A stretch of 64,000 bases of DNA, taken from the NCBI GenBank assembly GCA_012515235.1, contig JAAYYU010000079.1, forward strand, positions 1-64,000. Reading direction: 5' to 3'. This document shows, one piece after another, positions 22,809-32,916 of this stretch. This DNA is from Candidatus Anammoximicrobium sp. (GTDB taxonomy: Bacteria > Planctomycetota > Planctomycetia > Pirellulales > Pirellulaceae). A program made the position numbers and the translations under genes. The number at the start of each line of letters is the position of its first letter. The stretch's first letter is position 1. Below the pieces are notes generated by a model. That model saw only the letters and a program-made list of their open reading frames with translations, ran no database searches and had not been told where the DNA came from.

Positions 22809-25382
22809 ATGAAGAGTCCTGCGGCGACGACACTGCTGGTGACCCTCTCGGCTGCCGCGGCAGTGGGGGCCGATCTGGTCTCCGGCGAAGCGCTGGCCGG
22901 AGCGGGGCTGTATGCGTTCGCCGTGCTGGTTTCTTCCTTCCTGCCTTATCGCCGGTTCATCCTGCTTGCCGCCGGCGCTTGTTCGGGCCTCGTTTTGCTG
23001 GCAGCCATCCTGCAGTGGCACGTGTTGCACGTTCCGCCGACGTGGCAGGCACTCTTCAACCGCGGGATGACGCTGGCCGTGGTCTGGCTGGTGGCTTGGC
23101 TGAGCAAGGTCGTCCCTGGGCTGCGGGATCAAGCGGCCGGGCTTAAATCACAGTTGGCGGACACGCAGCGTCAGAGGTCGCTTGCCGAAGCGCGGGTGGC
23201 GGAGGCGGAGCAAGAGCGTGCGGCGAGCGGACAGCGCTGGAAGCTGGCCGAGCAGGAATTGGCGGCGGCTGCGGACAAGCTGGCCCATGCCGAGGCACGG
23301 CTGCAGCAGCAGGTGGAAAAGTGCGGCGTCGAAATGCGGCAGGTCAACGAAGAGCTGCAGGCGCAGATCGCTCAACGCCACCGGGCGGATCGGGCTTCGC
23401 GCGACTGGCAAGGCCAGTACATCTCGCTGATCGACAGCCTGCCCGTCCATGTGATCCGCAAAGACCGCCACGGCCGTTTCACGTTTGCTAGCCGCTCGTT
23501 CTGCGACTTGGTGGGCAAGCCGCTGGAAGAAATCCGCGGCAAGACGGACTTGGAGCTGTACGACCGGCAGCTGGCCGAGAAGTACCGGCAAGACGATTTG
23601 CGCGTGATGGAGTCCAGGACCAAGTTCGAGGCGGTGGAAGCGCACGATCCGCCCACGGGCCGGCGGATCTACGTCCAGGTCATCAAGAGCCCCATTCTGG
23701 ATTCGAAGGGAAACGTCAGCGGCGTGCAGATCCTCTTCTGGGACGTGACCGCCCGAGAGATGGCCGAGATCGAACTCCGCCAGAGCGAAACCCGCAAGCG
23801 GGCGATCTTCGAGGCCGCCATGGACTGCATCGTGTTCACGGATGAAGCGGGCAAGATCGTGGAACTGAACCGGGCCGCCGAAGTGACGTTTGGCTATCTG
23901 CGGCAGGAAGTGATCGGCAAGGACTTGACGGATGTGTTTGTCCCTCCCGACCTCCGCGACCGGCATCGTCAGAACCTGGCGCGCTACATGGGCGCCGGCG
24001 AATTGGGCTCCATGCTCGGACGTCGCCTGGAGACGGCGATGATCCGCAAGAGCGGCGAGCAGTTCCCCGCGGAACTGACCACGCAACCCATCCCGCTGCC
24101 TCAAGGCATCGCCGGCTTTGCCGTGTTCGTGCGGGACATCACCGTCATGAAGCAGGCCGAAGCGGAACTGGTCCGGGCCAAGGAGGCGGCGGAAAGCGCC
24201 AACCGCGCCAAGGGCGCGTTCCTGGCCGCCATGAGCCACGAGATCCGGACCCCCATGAACGCCATCATCGGCATGACGGAATTGGTGCTGGAATCGAATC
24301 TCGACAGCGAGCAGCGGGACTACCTGCAAACCGTGCTGGAGTCCAGCAACTCGCTGCTGAGCCTGTTGAACGACGTGCTCGACTTCTCCAAGATCGAGTC
24401 CGGCAAAGTCGATCTGGAAGACATCGATTTCAGTCTGCGGCAAGTCGTCGAAGACAGCGTTCGTTCCGTCCTGTACGGCGCCAGGCAGAAGAAGTTGGCG
24501 TTGAGCTACGACATCTCGCCCGATACGTACGACGGGTTCACCGGCGATCCGCTGCGGTTGCGGCAGGTGCTGGTCAACCTGGTCAGCAACGCCATCAAGT
24601 TCACCGACCAGGGCAGCGTCTGCGTGGGCGTCCAGACCGTCTCGACGATCGAGAACACGGCCGTGCTGCGGTTCGAGGTGACGGACACGGGAATCGGAAT
24701 TCCCGCCGACAAATGCCGGAAGATCTTCGAGGAGTTCGAGCAGGCCGACAGCTCTACCAAACGGCGCTTCGGCGGCACGGGGTTGGGGTTGGCCATCTGC
24801 TCGCGACTGGTCCACTTGATGCAAGGCGAGATCGGCGTCGACAGCGTGGAAGGCCAGGGCAGCACGTTTTACTTCACGGCCACCCTGGGCTTGTCGTCGG
24901 CGCGTCCCCGCGCCGGCGAAACGTTTGTCGCGGGGGCCTCCCTGTTGACCGCGCCGGGGCCGCCCAGCGGACAGACCGGCGCACCGTCGGGCTTGCGCAT
25001 CCTGTTGGCGGAAGACAGTCCCGTCAATCAGAAGTTGGCCATCGGGTTGCTCAGTAAACGCGGCCATCAAGTGGCGGTCGCCAACAACGGCAAGGAAGCG
25101 TACGAGGCCTTTCTCAGGCAACCCTTTGACCTGATCCTGATGGATGTCCAGATGCCGGAAATGGACGGCTTTGAAACGACCTCGGCGATCCGCGCCGCGG
25201 AGCGCGATTCTCACGTGCCGATCATCGCGATGACGGCACGGGTGATGAAAGGCGACGAGCAGCATTGCCTGGAAGCCGGGATGGACGCTTATATCGCCAA
25301 GCCGATTCGGGCCCAAACGCTGTTTGAACTCGTCAACCGCTACGCGCGTCCGCCGCAAGCGTTGGACGCTCCCGGCAGTTGA
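22809..25382 (+). CDS. Hybrid sensor histidine kinase with two PAS domains
   Basis: 857 residues from ATG 22809. Residues ~5-90 contain hydrophobic segments (three or four membrane helices). A long coiled coil (~95-205, rich in Ala/Glu/Gln) is followed by two PAS-type sensory domains (~215-335 and ~345-470). HisKA has the H-box [12 protein letters not shown] (His477). HATPase_c has [25 protein letters not shown] and [12 protein letters not shown]. The C-terminal receiver has [10 protein letters not shown] and phospho-acceptor Asp779 in [13 protein letters not shown]. It is a phosphorelay-type kinase and may signal to the REC-HATPase protein encoded just upstream. The signal is unknown. The start is placed after the repeat element; an earlier start would translate the repeat. 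Confidence 0.9.
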   Translation: MKSPAATTLLVTLSAAAAVGADLVSGEALAGAGLYAFAVLVSSFLPYRRFILLAAGACSGLVLLAAILQWHVLHVPPTWQALFNRGMTLAVVWLVAWLSKVVPGLRDQAAGLKSQLADTQRQRSLAEARVAEAEQERAASGQRWKLAEQELAAAADKLAHAEARLQQQVEKCGVEMRQVNEELQAQIAQRHRADRASRDWQGQYISLIDSLPVHVIRKDRHGRFTFASRSFCDLVGKPLEEIRGKTDLELYDRQLAEKYRQDDLRVMESRTKFEAVEAHDPPTGRRIYVQVIKSPILDSKGNVSGVQILFWDVTAREMAEIELRQSETRKRAIFEAAMDCIVFTDEAGKIVELNRAAEVTFGYLRQEVIGKDLTDVFVPPDLRDRHRQNLARYMGAGELGSMLGRRLETAMIRKSGEQFPAELTTQPIPLPQGIAGFAVFVRDITVMKQAEAELVRAKEAAESANRAKGAFLAAMSHEIRTPMNAIIGMTELVLESNLDSEQRDYLQTVLESSNSLLSLLNDVLDFSKIESGKVDLEDIDFSLRQVVEDSVRSVLYGARQKKLALSYDISPDTYDGFTGDPLRLRQVLVNLVSNAIKFTDQGSVCVGVQTVSTIENTAVLRFEVTDTGIGIPADKCRKIFEEFEQADSSTKRRFGGTGLGLAICSRLVHLMQGEIGVDSVEGQGSTFYFTATLGLSSARPRAGETFVAGASLLTAPGPPSGQTGAPSGLRILLAEDSPVNQKLAIGLLSKRGHQVAVANNGKEAYEAFLRQPFDLILMDVQMPEMDGFETTSAIRAAERDSHVPIIAMTARVMKGDEQHCLEAGMDAYIAKPIRAQTLFELVNRYARPPQALDAPGS

Positions 25383-26279
25383 GCGACGAAACCGCGGCCG
25401 GTTCGATCGTCCCGCCCTGCACGTGCGGAAACCACTCTGGCAGCTCGAGCTGCGCCGTCCGGCAAGCCTTCGGAAAGCACGCGAAAACCTGCGAAATCCC
25501 CGCTTTCGCGAAGAATTCCAGAAAAATCGGCGAACCTTTTGCAAACGGCCGCGTCGAGTATAGAATGACGCCGGTGGTCTCCCGCGAGGTCGGCCCTTTT
25601 TTGGTTCATCGCCACAATTCGGATCGCCCGGCGGGGGATTAGACGGTAAGATTTGGTGCGGCCTGCCGAAAACAAGAGGGAAGCTGGGTTCCCGATCGGC
25701 TGGCCGCCACGGCGGTCAGCTGGATACGGCTGGCCACGTCGGGCGGAAAAGCCCGACCGTCTTGTTCTTCAGTGTCACTCTCTGACTGCGTGGGAAGGCC
25801 GCAGAGGAGGCTTACGATGCGTAGCTTTATTTATGCCAGCACAGCGATGAACGTTGTCACCGGGCGTCAAGGTCGCACCGGCGTGGTCGGCATGAATCTG
25901 CTGCGCAACGAAGATTCCCTGTCCCCACGCTTGCCTTGCGGAGCGGCTTCAGAACAGCCGCGATGCCGGCTCGGCATAGACTCGCGTTGCCTTAGAGCCG
26001 CGAGGATGTCGAGTTGTCAGCCCACGCGGCATGGTGAGCAGAAACACCATCCGCGTTGGTTGCCCGCGCCATCCGGCGTGTCCGGTTCCGCAGTTGGTGC
26101 GTAACGGATTCAGCTCGCTCGAATCCGTGCGCGCACTCTTGAGCGGTTCGACCGGAATCCAGCCCGGATGCCAGGCGTCTGGTTGGCTGCTGCGCCCCCG
26201 TTGGCCGCAGCCTGCCTGCCAGCACGACCGGTTGGTTCCGCCGTTCAGCCACAGGCTAATTTTCCGAGAGTGACAAAAC
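25383..26279. other. Long leader/intergenic region before the sigma-factor gene
   Basis: About 900 nt without a convincing gene. Visible: a GTCGGGC/GCCCGAC hairpin (25738-25757); a possible promoter TTTGCA-N17-TAGAAT (25538-25566); and a short open frame from ATG 25817 (MRSFIYASTAMNVVTGRQGR...) that starts plausibly but turns into low-complexity Arg/Ser/Pro sequence. The long leader suggests post-transcriptional control of the sigma factor, but no known riboswitch was recognised. Confidence 0.35.
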
Positions 26280-26852
26280 ATGGCCACTTTGATTCGAGAT
26301 CTGAAGACGGCTTCCGTGACGCAACTGGTGCTGGAAGCACAGGCCGGCCAGCGGGACGCGTTCGGCGAACTGTTCGAACGCTTTCAGCAAAACGTGCAGG
26401 CCCTCGCCCTGCGCCGGCTGGGCGACTGGAATGAGGCCCAGGAGCTGTGCCAGGAAGTGTTCCTGCAGGCGATGCAGAAGATCCAGCAACTGCGCGAGCC
26501 GGAGTGCTTCGCGGCCTGGCTGCGTGCGATCACCAACCGCATGGTCATCAACCGCGCGGTGCGGCGCGGCCCGGAGTCGCTGGCCGAGCCGGAGACGCTG
26601 GACGCGGCCTGTGCCGAGGACGACACGCCGTTGACCATCATCCTGACGGCGGAACGGCAAGCTGAGGTGCGGGCCGGCTTGGACCAGCTCCGCGACTTGG
26701 ATCGCCGGACGCTGCAGGCGTTCTACGTGGACGGCCGCTCGTTGTTGGAGATGAGCGACCAGTTCGATGCGCCGCTGGGCACGATCAAGCGGCGTCTGCA
26801 CACGGCGCGAAAGCGGTTGGCCAAGCAGATGGAATCGCTGGTCGCCGTGTGA
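26280..26852 (+). CDS. ECF-type RNA polymerase sigma factor
   Basis: 190 residues from ATG 26280. Region 2 spans about 25-95 (DAFGELFERFQQNVQALALR, then DWNEAQELCQEVFLQAMQKI, the polymerase-binding/-10 helix). Region 4 (about 130-185) ends with a helix-turn-helix GRSLLEMSDQFDAPLGTIKR that reads -35 elements. Regions 1.1, 1.2 and 3 are absent, as in ECF sigmas. No anti-sigma gene is adjacent, common for planctomycete ECF groups. A strong terminator follows at 26978-27010. Confidence 0.93.
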   Translation: MATLIRDLKTASVTQLVLEAQAGQRDAFGELFERFQQNVQALALRRLGDWNEAQELCQEVFLQAMQKIQQLREPECFAAWLRAITNRMVINRAVRRGPESLAEPETLDAACAEDDTPLTIILTAERQAEVRAGLDQLRDLDRRTLQAFYVDGRSLLEMSDQFDAPLGTIKRRLHTARKRLAKQMESLVAV

Positions 26853-26977
26853 GCGCTGGGCGTTCGCCGGACGAGGCCCGACGCGCCCGCGAGGCAAAGG
26901 CTTCACTTTTCCCGCGGGCGCTTCGCAGCTCCGGTGTTTCGGACCCGTGGGGCGTCGTTGGAGCGGGAAAACGAAAA

Positions 26978-27010
26978 GGCCCGCAGCGGTGGTCCGCTGC
27001 GGGCCTCTTT
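26978..27010 (+). terminator. Strong rho-independent terminator, bidirectional
   Basis: Perfect 12-bp stem GGCCCGCAGCGG (26978-26989)/CCGCTGCGGGCC (26994-27005) with a TGGT loop, then TCTTTC on the right and AAAA on the left. Lies between the sigma-factor gene and the convergent HTH gene and could serve both. Confidence 0.85.
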
Positions 27011-27189
27011 CGTACGACAGAATAAACAAGTTCGTACGAAACAATGAAGCGTCAGCAGGATGAAATCAGCATGGATTGGGGGCCTACTTCTCGTCGAGTG
27101 GAAGCCGCAATCTCTCCATAAAGCTTGGCTTCGAAGGTCTGTTCCGCCCCAAAACATACGGCACTCTACTGATGATCCTCTCCCTTCAT

Positions 27190-27753
27190 TCAACCCGCTC
27201 CATCCTCGCTGTCAAGCGGTGGACTGTCAAAAAACTGTTCCGAAATCCGCCGCAGGACAATCTGCCCAAGTTCGTCGGCGCTGCGGCGCTGCCCCACAGA
27301 ATGCCAAGGGGCGACCCCTTTCAGCTCCGGCATCATTTCGATCAACTGGTCAACCATCCGCCTTGCCAGTCTGGCGATCTGCGTCGTCGGAGCCGACTCT
27401 AGCAGGGCCGCCGCCGTCTTCATCAGACGGACCATCTTGGCTCGTTCCAGGACCGGTCGGGAAAGCGGTCGTTCCGATTCAACGAGCAGCTCTTCCAACG
27501 GTACGTCCAAGGCCGCCTGCCAGCGGTACAGGTCGCTCAAACGCAGATCCGCAGACTCGTTTTCCTGATCCCGAATCTCTCGGACATTAGTACCCAAATG
27601 GCGTGCAGCAGTCCGAAGCGAGATGCCCTGCTGGCGTCGCACCGTTCGAATGCGGTGCAAGCGGCGAAGAACATGGTCCGTAGCCGGTTTGCCCCCATTC
27701 TTATTGCTCGGAGGGCTCGCCGCCCGGCACCCGTTGAATTGCTGCGCAGCCAT
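27190..27753 (-). CDS. XRE-like HTH regulator (hypothetical)
   Basis: 187 residues from ATG 27753, with GGGGAG about 10 nt upstream; longer forms lack such a site. Residues ~25-80 form a cro/CI-type HTH: VLRRLHRIRTVRRQQGIS, LRTAARHLGTNVREIRDQEN, then LSDLYRWQAALDVPLEELL. The C-terminal ~100 residues are helical (MVRLMKTAAALLES..RMVDQLIEMMPEL). Probably a DNA-binding protein; target unknown. Divergent from the DUF4430 gene, with about 217 nt between the starts, so local regulation of that gene is possible. Confidence 0.7.
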   Translation of the reverse strand: MAAQQFNGCRAASPPSNKNGGKPATDHVLRRLHRIRTVRRQQGISLRTAARHLGTNVREIRDQENESADLRLSDLYRWQAALDVPLEELLVESERPLSRPVLERAKMVRLMKTAAALLESAPTTQIARLARRMVDQLIEMMPELKGVAPWHSVGQRRSADELGQIVLRRISEQFFDSPPLDSEDGAG

Positions 27754-27970
27754 CGCCCACGCATCTCCCCTGTTCGCGACTACCCAGAAGAGCGCAAATC
27801 GAGGTGGCCTTCTGTCCTCGGCCTTCTGTCCTGGACACATTGACGCCTGCCCGCTGCTAAGAGTTCCGCCAATACCGATGTTGCGGCGTCTTGACCCTCA
27901 CTTGACCCTCGTTAGCTCACCCGCTAGTCTCAATTCAGACTTGGATTGCGAGATCTTTCGGAGGTTCAAC

Positions 27971-28384
27971 ATGTGGCGAGTTGCGAAACACGTGTCGGCG
28001 GGTTGTGTTTTGGGGTTGGCGATCGTCTATTCCGTCGCCGGCCCGGCTCGCGCTGCTGCCGCAGCTGAGCCGGCGAAAGCCACGGTGGCGATGGTGATCG
28101 ACTACGACGATGGCGTGGAAAAGCACTTCCAGTTGGCGTGGAAACCGGGCCTGACCGTCCTGGACGTGCTGCAGGCCGCCCAACGACATCCGCGTGGCAT
28201 TCAGTTTGTGTACCGCGGGGAGCGGGACACGGCCTTTCTGACCCAGATTGACGATCTGAAGAACGAAGGTCGCGGCCGCAACTGGCTCTTCTCTGTCAAC
28301 GGGCAGTTGGGCCAGCGGGGTTTCGCCGTGACCGAAGTGAAAGCGAGCGACCGCGTGCGGTGGCAGTTCACCCGGTACAAGTGA
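27971..28384 (+). CDS. Exported DUF4430-domain protein
   Basis: 137 residues from ATG 27971 behind TCGGAGGTTC. Residues 1-31 are a signal peptide (VSAGCVLGLAIVYSVAGPARA). The mature part is one DUF4430 ubiquitin-like beta-grasp domain: TVAMVIDYDDGVEKHF, LTVLDVLQAAQRHPRG, then GRGRNWLFSVNGQ and ASDRVRWQFTRYK. DUF4430 resembles the C-terminal domain of transcobalamin-type vitamin-binding proteins and occurs near ECF vitamin transporters in other bacteria. It is 131 nt upstream of a DUF6580 membrane-protein gene on the same strand, suggesting a joint uptake role. Ligand unknown. Confidence 0.8.
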   Translation: MWRVAKHVSAGCVLGLAIVYSVAGPARAAAAAEPAKATVAMVIDYDDGVEKHFQLAWKPGLTVLDVLQAAQRHPRGIQFVYRGERDTAFLTQIDDLKNEGRGRNWLFSVNGQLGQRGFAVTEVKASDRVRWQFTRYK

Positions 28385-28515
28385 GAGCCGACGGCTTGCC
28401 GGCGGATAGAAATTTTTTGACAGACTCGGTTCGGTAGTACCAACCGGCTGGCGGTTCTGATATGCTAACGCGGCTCAATCGCGTAACATCAACCTCGACC
28501 AGGGAGAAGACTCAG

Positions 28516-29100
28516 GTGAAGCGACAAAACTATGTGGAAGGCGTGCTGTTCGTGGTGTTGGTGTTGGTTGGCGCCTTGGTGCGGATCGGTCTGCAGGACC
28601 TGCCCAACTTTGCGCCGGTGGCGGCGGTGGCCCTGTTTGCCGGCTATTTCTTCCGGTCGTGGTTTCTGGCGTTGTGCCTGCCGTTGAGCATCATGACGAT
28701 CAGCGACTTGGCGATCGGCGGCTATGACTGGCGGATGATGGCGGTGGTCTATGGCATGTTGGCCCTTCCGGTCGCGTTTCGTTCCTTGCTTCGGCGGCAT
28801 CTGAATCTGGACCAAGCCGGTCTGCGATCGGCGTCGCTGGCCGCAACAGGCCTGATCGGTTGCAGCCTGGCGTCGTCGGTCCTGTTCTTCCTGGCGACCA
28901 ACTTCGGGTCGTGGCTATGGTTCAGCATGTACGAGCACTCGCTTTCGGGCCTGATGCAGTGCTACGCGATGGCCATCCCCTTTTTCCGTTACACGCTGTG
29001 CGGGGACATGTTCTTTGCCGTCGCGTTGTTCACCGGATACGCCGTCGCGGCGCAGGTCCGGTTGGCCATCCAAGCCCGCAGCGTCCCGGCCGTGGAATAA
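28516..29100 (+). CDS. DUF6580-family membrane protein, ECF S-component-like
   Basis: 194 residues from GTG 28516 with AGGGAG about 10 nt upstream. Five or six hydrophobic helices: VEGVLFVVLVLVGALVRI; PNFAPVAAVALFAGYFF; FLALCLPLSIMTISDLAIGGYD; MMAVVYGMLALPVAF; ASLAATGLIGCSLASSVLFF; YTLCGDMFFAVALFTGYAVA. The NFAPVAAVALFAGYFF segment with the downstream SDL..GGYDW motif is typical of DUF6580, a putative transporter family related to substrate-binding (S) components of ECF transporters. No EcfA/EcfT genes are nearby. A possible extended -10 (TGATATGCT, about 28458-28466) lies upstream. Confidence 0.8.
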   Translation: MKRQNYVEGVLFVVLVLVGALVRIGLQDLPNFAPVAAVALFAGYFFRSWFLALCLPLSIMTISDLAIGGYDWRMMAVVYGMLALPVAFRSLLRRHLNLDQAGLRSASLAATGLIGCSLASSVLFFLATNFGSWLWFSMYEHSLSGLMQCYAMAIPFFRYTLCGDMFFAVALFTGYAVAAQVRLAIQARSVPAVE

Positions 29101-29235
29101 GCAGCGGATCGGCAAACGACCATCTTCGACGAGCCGGCGTTCCGCCACGGCGGGGCCGGCTTGTGTTGTTTTTGCGTTCAGCGCCGGGCCGCTGCGCCGG
29201 CCAGGCGTCCCACCACTTGCGCGTGGATGCTTAGC

Positions 29236-32200
29236 TTACGGCGCTCCGCCGGTCCCGCTGCCGCCACCCTGCGTCGCCGGGCCGAACAGTCGCTGCAGGC
29301 CGCGGTTGACTTCGTCTTGCAGGACTCCGCGCGCCGCACCGCCGATCATGCGGGTGCTGAGTTCCCGCAACATGCGATTGTCCAGACGCGGTTTCGACAA
29401 CGTACCTTGCAGCGGGATCTGGATGGTGGTGCCGCGCAGCGACGAGAGGTACTTCTTGTTGCTTACCCATTCGTCCCGAATGGGCACTTCGGCCATGATT
29501 GCCAAGGACTCGTCCAAGCCCACGGAACCGCTGGTGCGAATCAGCACGTCGCCCGAGGTCATGGTCAACCCCTGATGGTGCACGCGGCCGTCCTGCACGT
29601 CTACACGGACGGTCTGTTCCGGAATCATCAGCCAGTTTGCCAGGGCGTTTTGGCTCGCGGACGCGGGGCGGTTGTCCAGGATCGTCTTGACCTGTTGAGA
29701 AAGCGTAAGGAATTCCTGGGCCAACGGACCTGGACCGACCTGCGCGGAATGGATTGTCAGCTGGCCGTGCACGTCGCTCTTGGCGGTGTCGGTCAGCGGC
29801 ACCTTGGCACCGTCCAGCATCACCGAAAACCGGCCTTCGGCGCGGGTGGCGTCGGCCAACAGCGGGGCGACGTACTTCAGCCAGGTATGGCACAGTTCCG
29901 GCGAGATGCGGACGTTGTCGACCAACTGTCCCTGATCTACCAACAGCCGCATCGGTGCGGCGTTCAATTCGATCCGCGAGACGGCCTGGAAACGGCCTTC
30001 GCTGACGGGAACCTGCAACGGAGCGAATCGCAGGACGCCCTGCTCCAAGGCGGCTTTTAACTCGCCTTTGCCGAGCAGCAATCCGTACAAGCTGCCCGAC
30101 TCCCAACCCAAGCGCCCGCTGCCGGCCAGCGCAGGCGGAACCAGGACGCCGCTCGCCGCGGAGGTTCCGGTGGCCGCGACGAGTCGGAACTCGGCCCTCG
30201 GCGGTTGCGAGAAGGAGCCTGTCGCCGAGTCGCCAGTCAGCGGAGCTCCTCCCACTTTCGCAGCCGACTCGCGCAACGGTCCCCGCAGCGCAAAGCGGCC
30301 TTTGTCTTGGCCCGTGATTTGGACGTCCTTCCCCAGAAACCCGCTCAGCTTCTTGCTCACATCAGTCCAATCGTAGTCGACTTCGCCACTCAATTCGGCC
30401 AGTTGTCGGCCCCGGAACTCCTCGATCCGTCCCGCGGCAACCAGCCGAAACACGCTGGCCGTCGCGGACAATTCCTGGACCTCCAAGACATCACGCTGAT
30501 GGTCGTAACGCTCGCGGCTGATTAACTTTACGCTCGGTTCTCGCCACAGTTCCTCCCAGACGCTCGACGCGGCGGCTAACGTGGGACCGGCAGACGATCG
30601 GTTGACCTTGCGGGTAGCGAAGACCATGTTTTCGGCATCGCTGGTCCAGCTGACCTGTGTCATCCCGGCTTCGTGGTTCGCTTCCAACGTTCCGGTGACG
30701 GAACCGCTCAACTGCTGGTCGGCCGCCTGTCCCGGCTTCTGCAGCCATTGCCCGATCCGGCCCAAGTCCGCGCGGTAGCTCAGCTTGCCACTGACGGCAG
30801 GACCTGCGGTGGGCATTTGCAGGACAACCTGTTGAGCCCGAAAGGCGACGGTCGAACTGGTCATCGTGACGTCCTGCGCCGTCACGCGGCCCTGTGCGGC
30901 GTCCCACGACGCCTTGGCATCCACTCGGATCGTCGGCTCGTCGATGGCCAGATCCCACTCGCGCGACTGGAATTGGTCGATCTGCAGCTTGACGGCCTCG
31001 GCGGTAAGACTCTGGGCCGACACGCGGGCCGTCGCGTCCAGATTCAGCACGCCTCCCAGTTGGCGGTCGCCCACCGGAACAAAGGGTGACAAACGCGGCA
31101 GCCACGTCGCAAGGTTTCCGCGCGCTTTCAGTCTCAACGGCCACGGCTCGGCATCGCCGACGGCGACGACCGGCTGCAGCAGGTCGGTCCTCAGCTCGTC
31201 GCTCCCCGAATGCACCCGCAGCGAAGCGGATAGGACGCGGTTGATCCGGCCGCTCGTCAGCTCTGCGGTGGCGGCCAGATCCACGGTCAACTCTTTCTCT
31301 CGCCATGGCGGCTGGCCGCTGGAACTCAATTCAAAATCGTTCAGCTTCAACCGGCCGTCGGCAGCCACCTGATCGGTCTGGGGATGTTGCCAGCGGACGT
31401 TGCCGTCGACGCGGCCGGCCATCTGGTAGCCGGTCAAGTCGATGAACCGGCCGGCATCGGTAGCCAACTGGTGCAGATCGCCGCGGACGGCGGCGGTCCC
31501 TTGGCTCAACGTGCCCTTGGCCGAAACATCCAGGAAGCTGGACCGGCAGATCAGTTCGTCGATCACCGGGCCGTCCGGCGAGCGGCGCAAGTTGGCGGTC
31601 ACCAGGATCGGCTTTTCCCACGTGAATTCCTGTCCGTTTTCGATTGCCGCCAGGTCCGTCGCTTCCAGTCGCGCCGCCAAGCGTGGCGGATTGCCGGCTT
31701 TGCTCTCCAGCGACAAGTTCAACAGCCCCGACTTGACCTGCGTCGTCTCGCGCAGGTTCAACGTCGTCGGCAGCATTCCGGCCAGCTTGGCCACATCGAC
31801 GCGGCCTTCCAACTTGAGATCCACGTCCGGCACCTGGCTGACGAATTGGGCCCAGTCCGCCATCGACGTGATGTCGTTGGCCTGCAGCACGCCTTGCGCC
31901 GAGAGGCGGGCGAATTCGGAATCCACCGTCAGTCTTTCGACATTCCAGGCGGTCCCGGCGGACTCCAATTGAGCGCTGCCGCGCAGATAATCGGTTCGCA
32001 AGACATCGGAGCCGAGCCACGCCGGGGCGCGCACGACCAGGGGCCCCGTTTCCAGCCGGTCGATTTGCATCCGTTGCCGCTGGCCGCCGTCTGTCCACTG
32101 CCACAACGCATCGCAGTCCGCCGTCCCTTGAGCCTGGATATCGCCGAGGAAACGCTGGGCCAGGGAAGAGAAGGCGGCCAGGGGGAGTGACTGGCCGCGG

Positions 32201-32916
32201 AGTGTGAGTTGCCCGTTGCCATAGTACGTGGCGTCCGTATCTCCCGGTTTCCAGGCCCAGTCCACCGACACCGGTCCCGACTGCCTGCCGCCGCCGCCGA
32301 TCAAACCGGCAGCTCGGACTTTGATCGGCAGGGGTGCCGCGTCGTCCCACTGCATGGCAAGCCGCAAATCGTCCCATTGCCATGGAGTCTCGGAAGCCGC
32401 GTCGCGGACTTCGAGCGTGCCGCCTTCGATCTGGACCGTGAACTTCTGCACCGCCGCGCCCTGCGAGGGCTCGGAGAGCAGCTTGGCCAGAGCGTCCTCC
32501 CAGTTGCTCCCGTCGGGACGCAAGACCAACTGCACCTTCGGCTCTTCCACGCGGAACACGCCGGGCTGGGACGGGTCGGACAGCAGTCCCAGCAGTGATT
32601 TCTCGCTCCGCAGCGATTTGACATGCCCCAACGGCTGACCGCGCCCGTCACGGGCTTCGATGTCGTGCGCCAGCAGCGGCGACAGCCAGCCCAGGGAGGC
32701 CGAGCCGATCGTCACGCTCCCCTCGAAATCCGACAAGGCGGCCGATACAATCGACTGCCGCAGGCTGGTCTTGGCCACAATGACAGGCACGGACCACAGG
32801 AGCACGATCGTTCCCACCGCCAGCAAGGGAAGGCCGATCAGCCAGCGCCGCAGTCGGCGAAGACGGGGCGATTGTGATTCGTAAGGTTCCGTGTTTCTGC
32901 GTCGTTTTGCCTTCAT
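29236..32916 (-). CDS. Giant AsmA/TamB-like envelope protein
   Basis: 1,226 residues. A basic N-terminus is followed by one membrane helix (WLIGLPLLAVGTIVLLWSVPV, about 25-45). The rest is a long series of short beta strands with AsmA-type features: VTIGSASLGWLSPLLAHDIEARD near the start, repeated L-rich strands, and a C-terminal segment (about 1,030-1,190) ending with KPRLDNRMLRELSTRMIGG. AsmA/TamB/YhdP-family proteins form hydrophobic beta-groove bridges thought to move phospholipids between membranes; that role is inferred here from overall architecture. It is transcribed alone, convergent with the DUF6580 gene and divergent from the LarA-like gene. Confidence 0.8.
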   Translation of the reverse strand: MKAKRRRNTEPYESQSPRLRRLRRWLIGLPLLAVGTIVLLWSVPVIVAKTSLRQSIVSAALSDFEGSVTIGSASLGWLSPLLAHDIEARDGRGQPLGHVKSLRSEKSLLGLLSDPSQPGVFRVEEPKVQLVLRPDGSNWEDALAKLLSEPSQGAAVQKFTVQIEGGTLEVRDAASETPWQWDDLRLAMQWDDAAPLPIKVRAAGLIGGGGRQSGPVSVDWAWKPGDTDATYYGNGQLTLRGQSLPLAAFSSLAQRFLGDIQAQGTADCDALWQWTDGGQRQRMQIDRLETGPLVVRAPAWLGSDVLRTDYLRGSAQLESAGTAWNVERLTVDSEFARLSAQGVLQANDITSMADWAQFVSQVPDVDLKLEGRVDVAKLAGMLPTTLNLRETTQVKSGLLNLSLESKAGNPPRLAARLEATDLAAIENGQEFTWEKPILVTANLRRSPDGPVIDELICRSSFLDVSAKGTLSQGTAAVRGDLHQLATDAGRFIDLTGYQMAGRVDGNVRWQHPQTDQVAADGRLKLNDFELSSSGQPPWREKELTVDLAATAELTSGRINRVLSASLRVHSGSDELRTDLLQPVVAVGDAEPWPLRLKARGNLATWLPRLSPFVPVGDRQLGGVLNLDATARVSAQSLTAEAVKLQIDQFQSREWDLAIDEPTIRVDAKASWDAAQGRVTAQDVTMTSSTVAFRAQQVVLQMPTAGPAVSGKLSYRADLGRIGQWLQKPGQAADQQLSGSVTGTLEANHEAGMTQVSWTSDAENMVFATRKVNRSSAGPTLAAASSVWEELWREPSVKLISRERYDHQRDVLEVQELSATASVFRLVAAGRIEEFRGRQLAELSGEVDYDWTDVSKKLSGFLGKDVQITGQDKGRFALRGPLRESAAKVGGAPLTGDSATGSFSQPPRAEFRLVAATGTSAASGVLVPPALAGSGRLGWESGSLYGLLLGKGELKAALEQGVLRFAPLQVPVSEGRFQAVSRIELNAAPMRLLVDQGQLVDNVRISPELCHTWLKYVAPLLADATRAEGRFSVMLDGAKVPLTDTAKSDVHGQLTIHSAQVGPGPLAQEFLTLSQQVKTILDNRPASASQNALANWLMIPEQTVRVDVQDGRVHHQGLTMTSGDVLIRTSGSVGLDESLAIMAEVPIRDEWVSNKKYLSSLRGTTIQIPLQGTLSKPRLDNRMLRELSTRMIGGAARGVLQDEVNRGLQRLFGPATQGGGSGTGGAP

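Noticed and set aside
23148-25544. Open frame of 798 codons antisense to the hybrid kinase
   Set aside because: Low-complexity Arg/Gln/His/Leu shadow with no domain; the sense strand has a complete histidine kinase.
27841-27970. Cobalamin riboswitch before the DUF4430 gene
   Set aside because: No B12-box-like conserved core was recognised; the leader is too short for the full aptamer.
28417-28466. TTGACA at 28417-28422 as the -35 of a promoter before the DUF6580 gene
   Set aside because: No -10 element lies at a suitable distance; TATGCT at 28461 is 38 nt away, so it was mentioned only as a possible extended -10.
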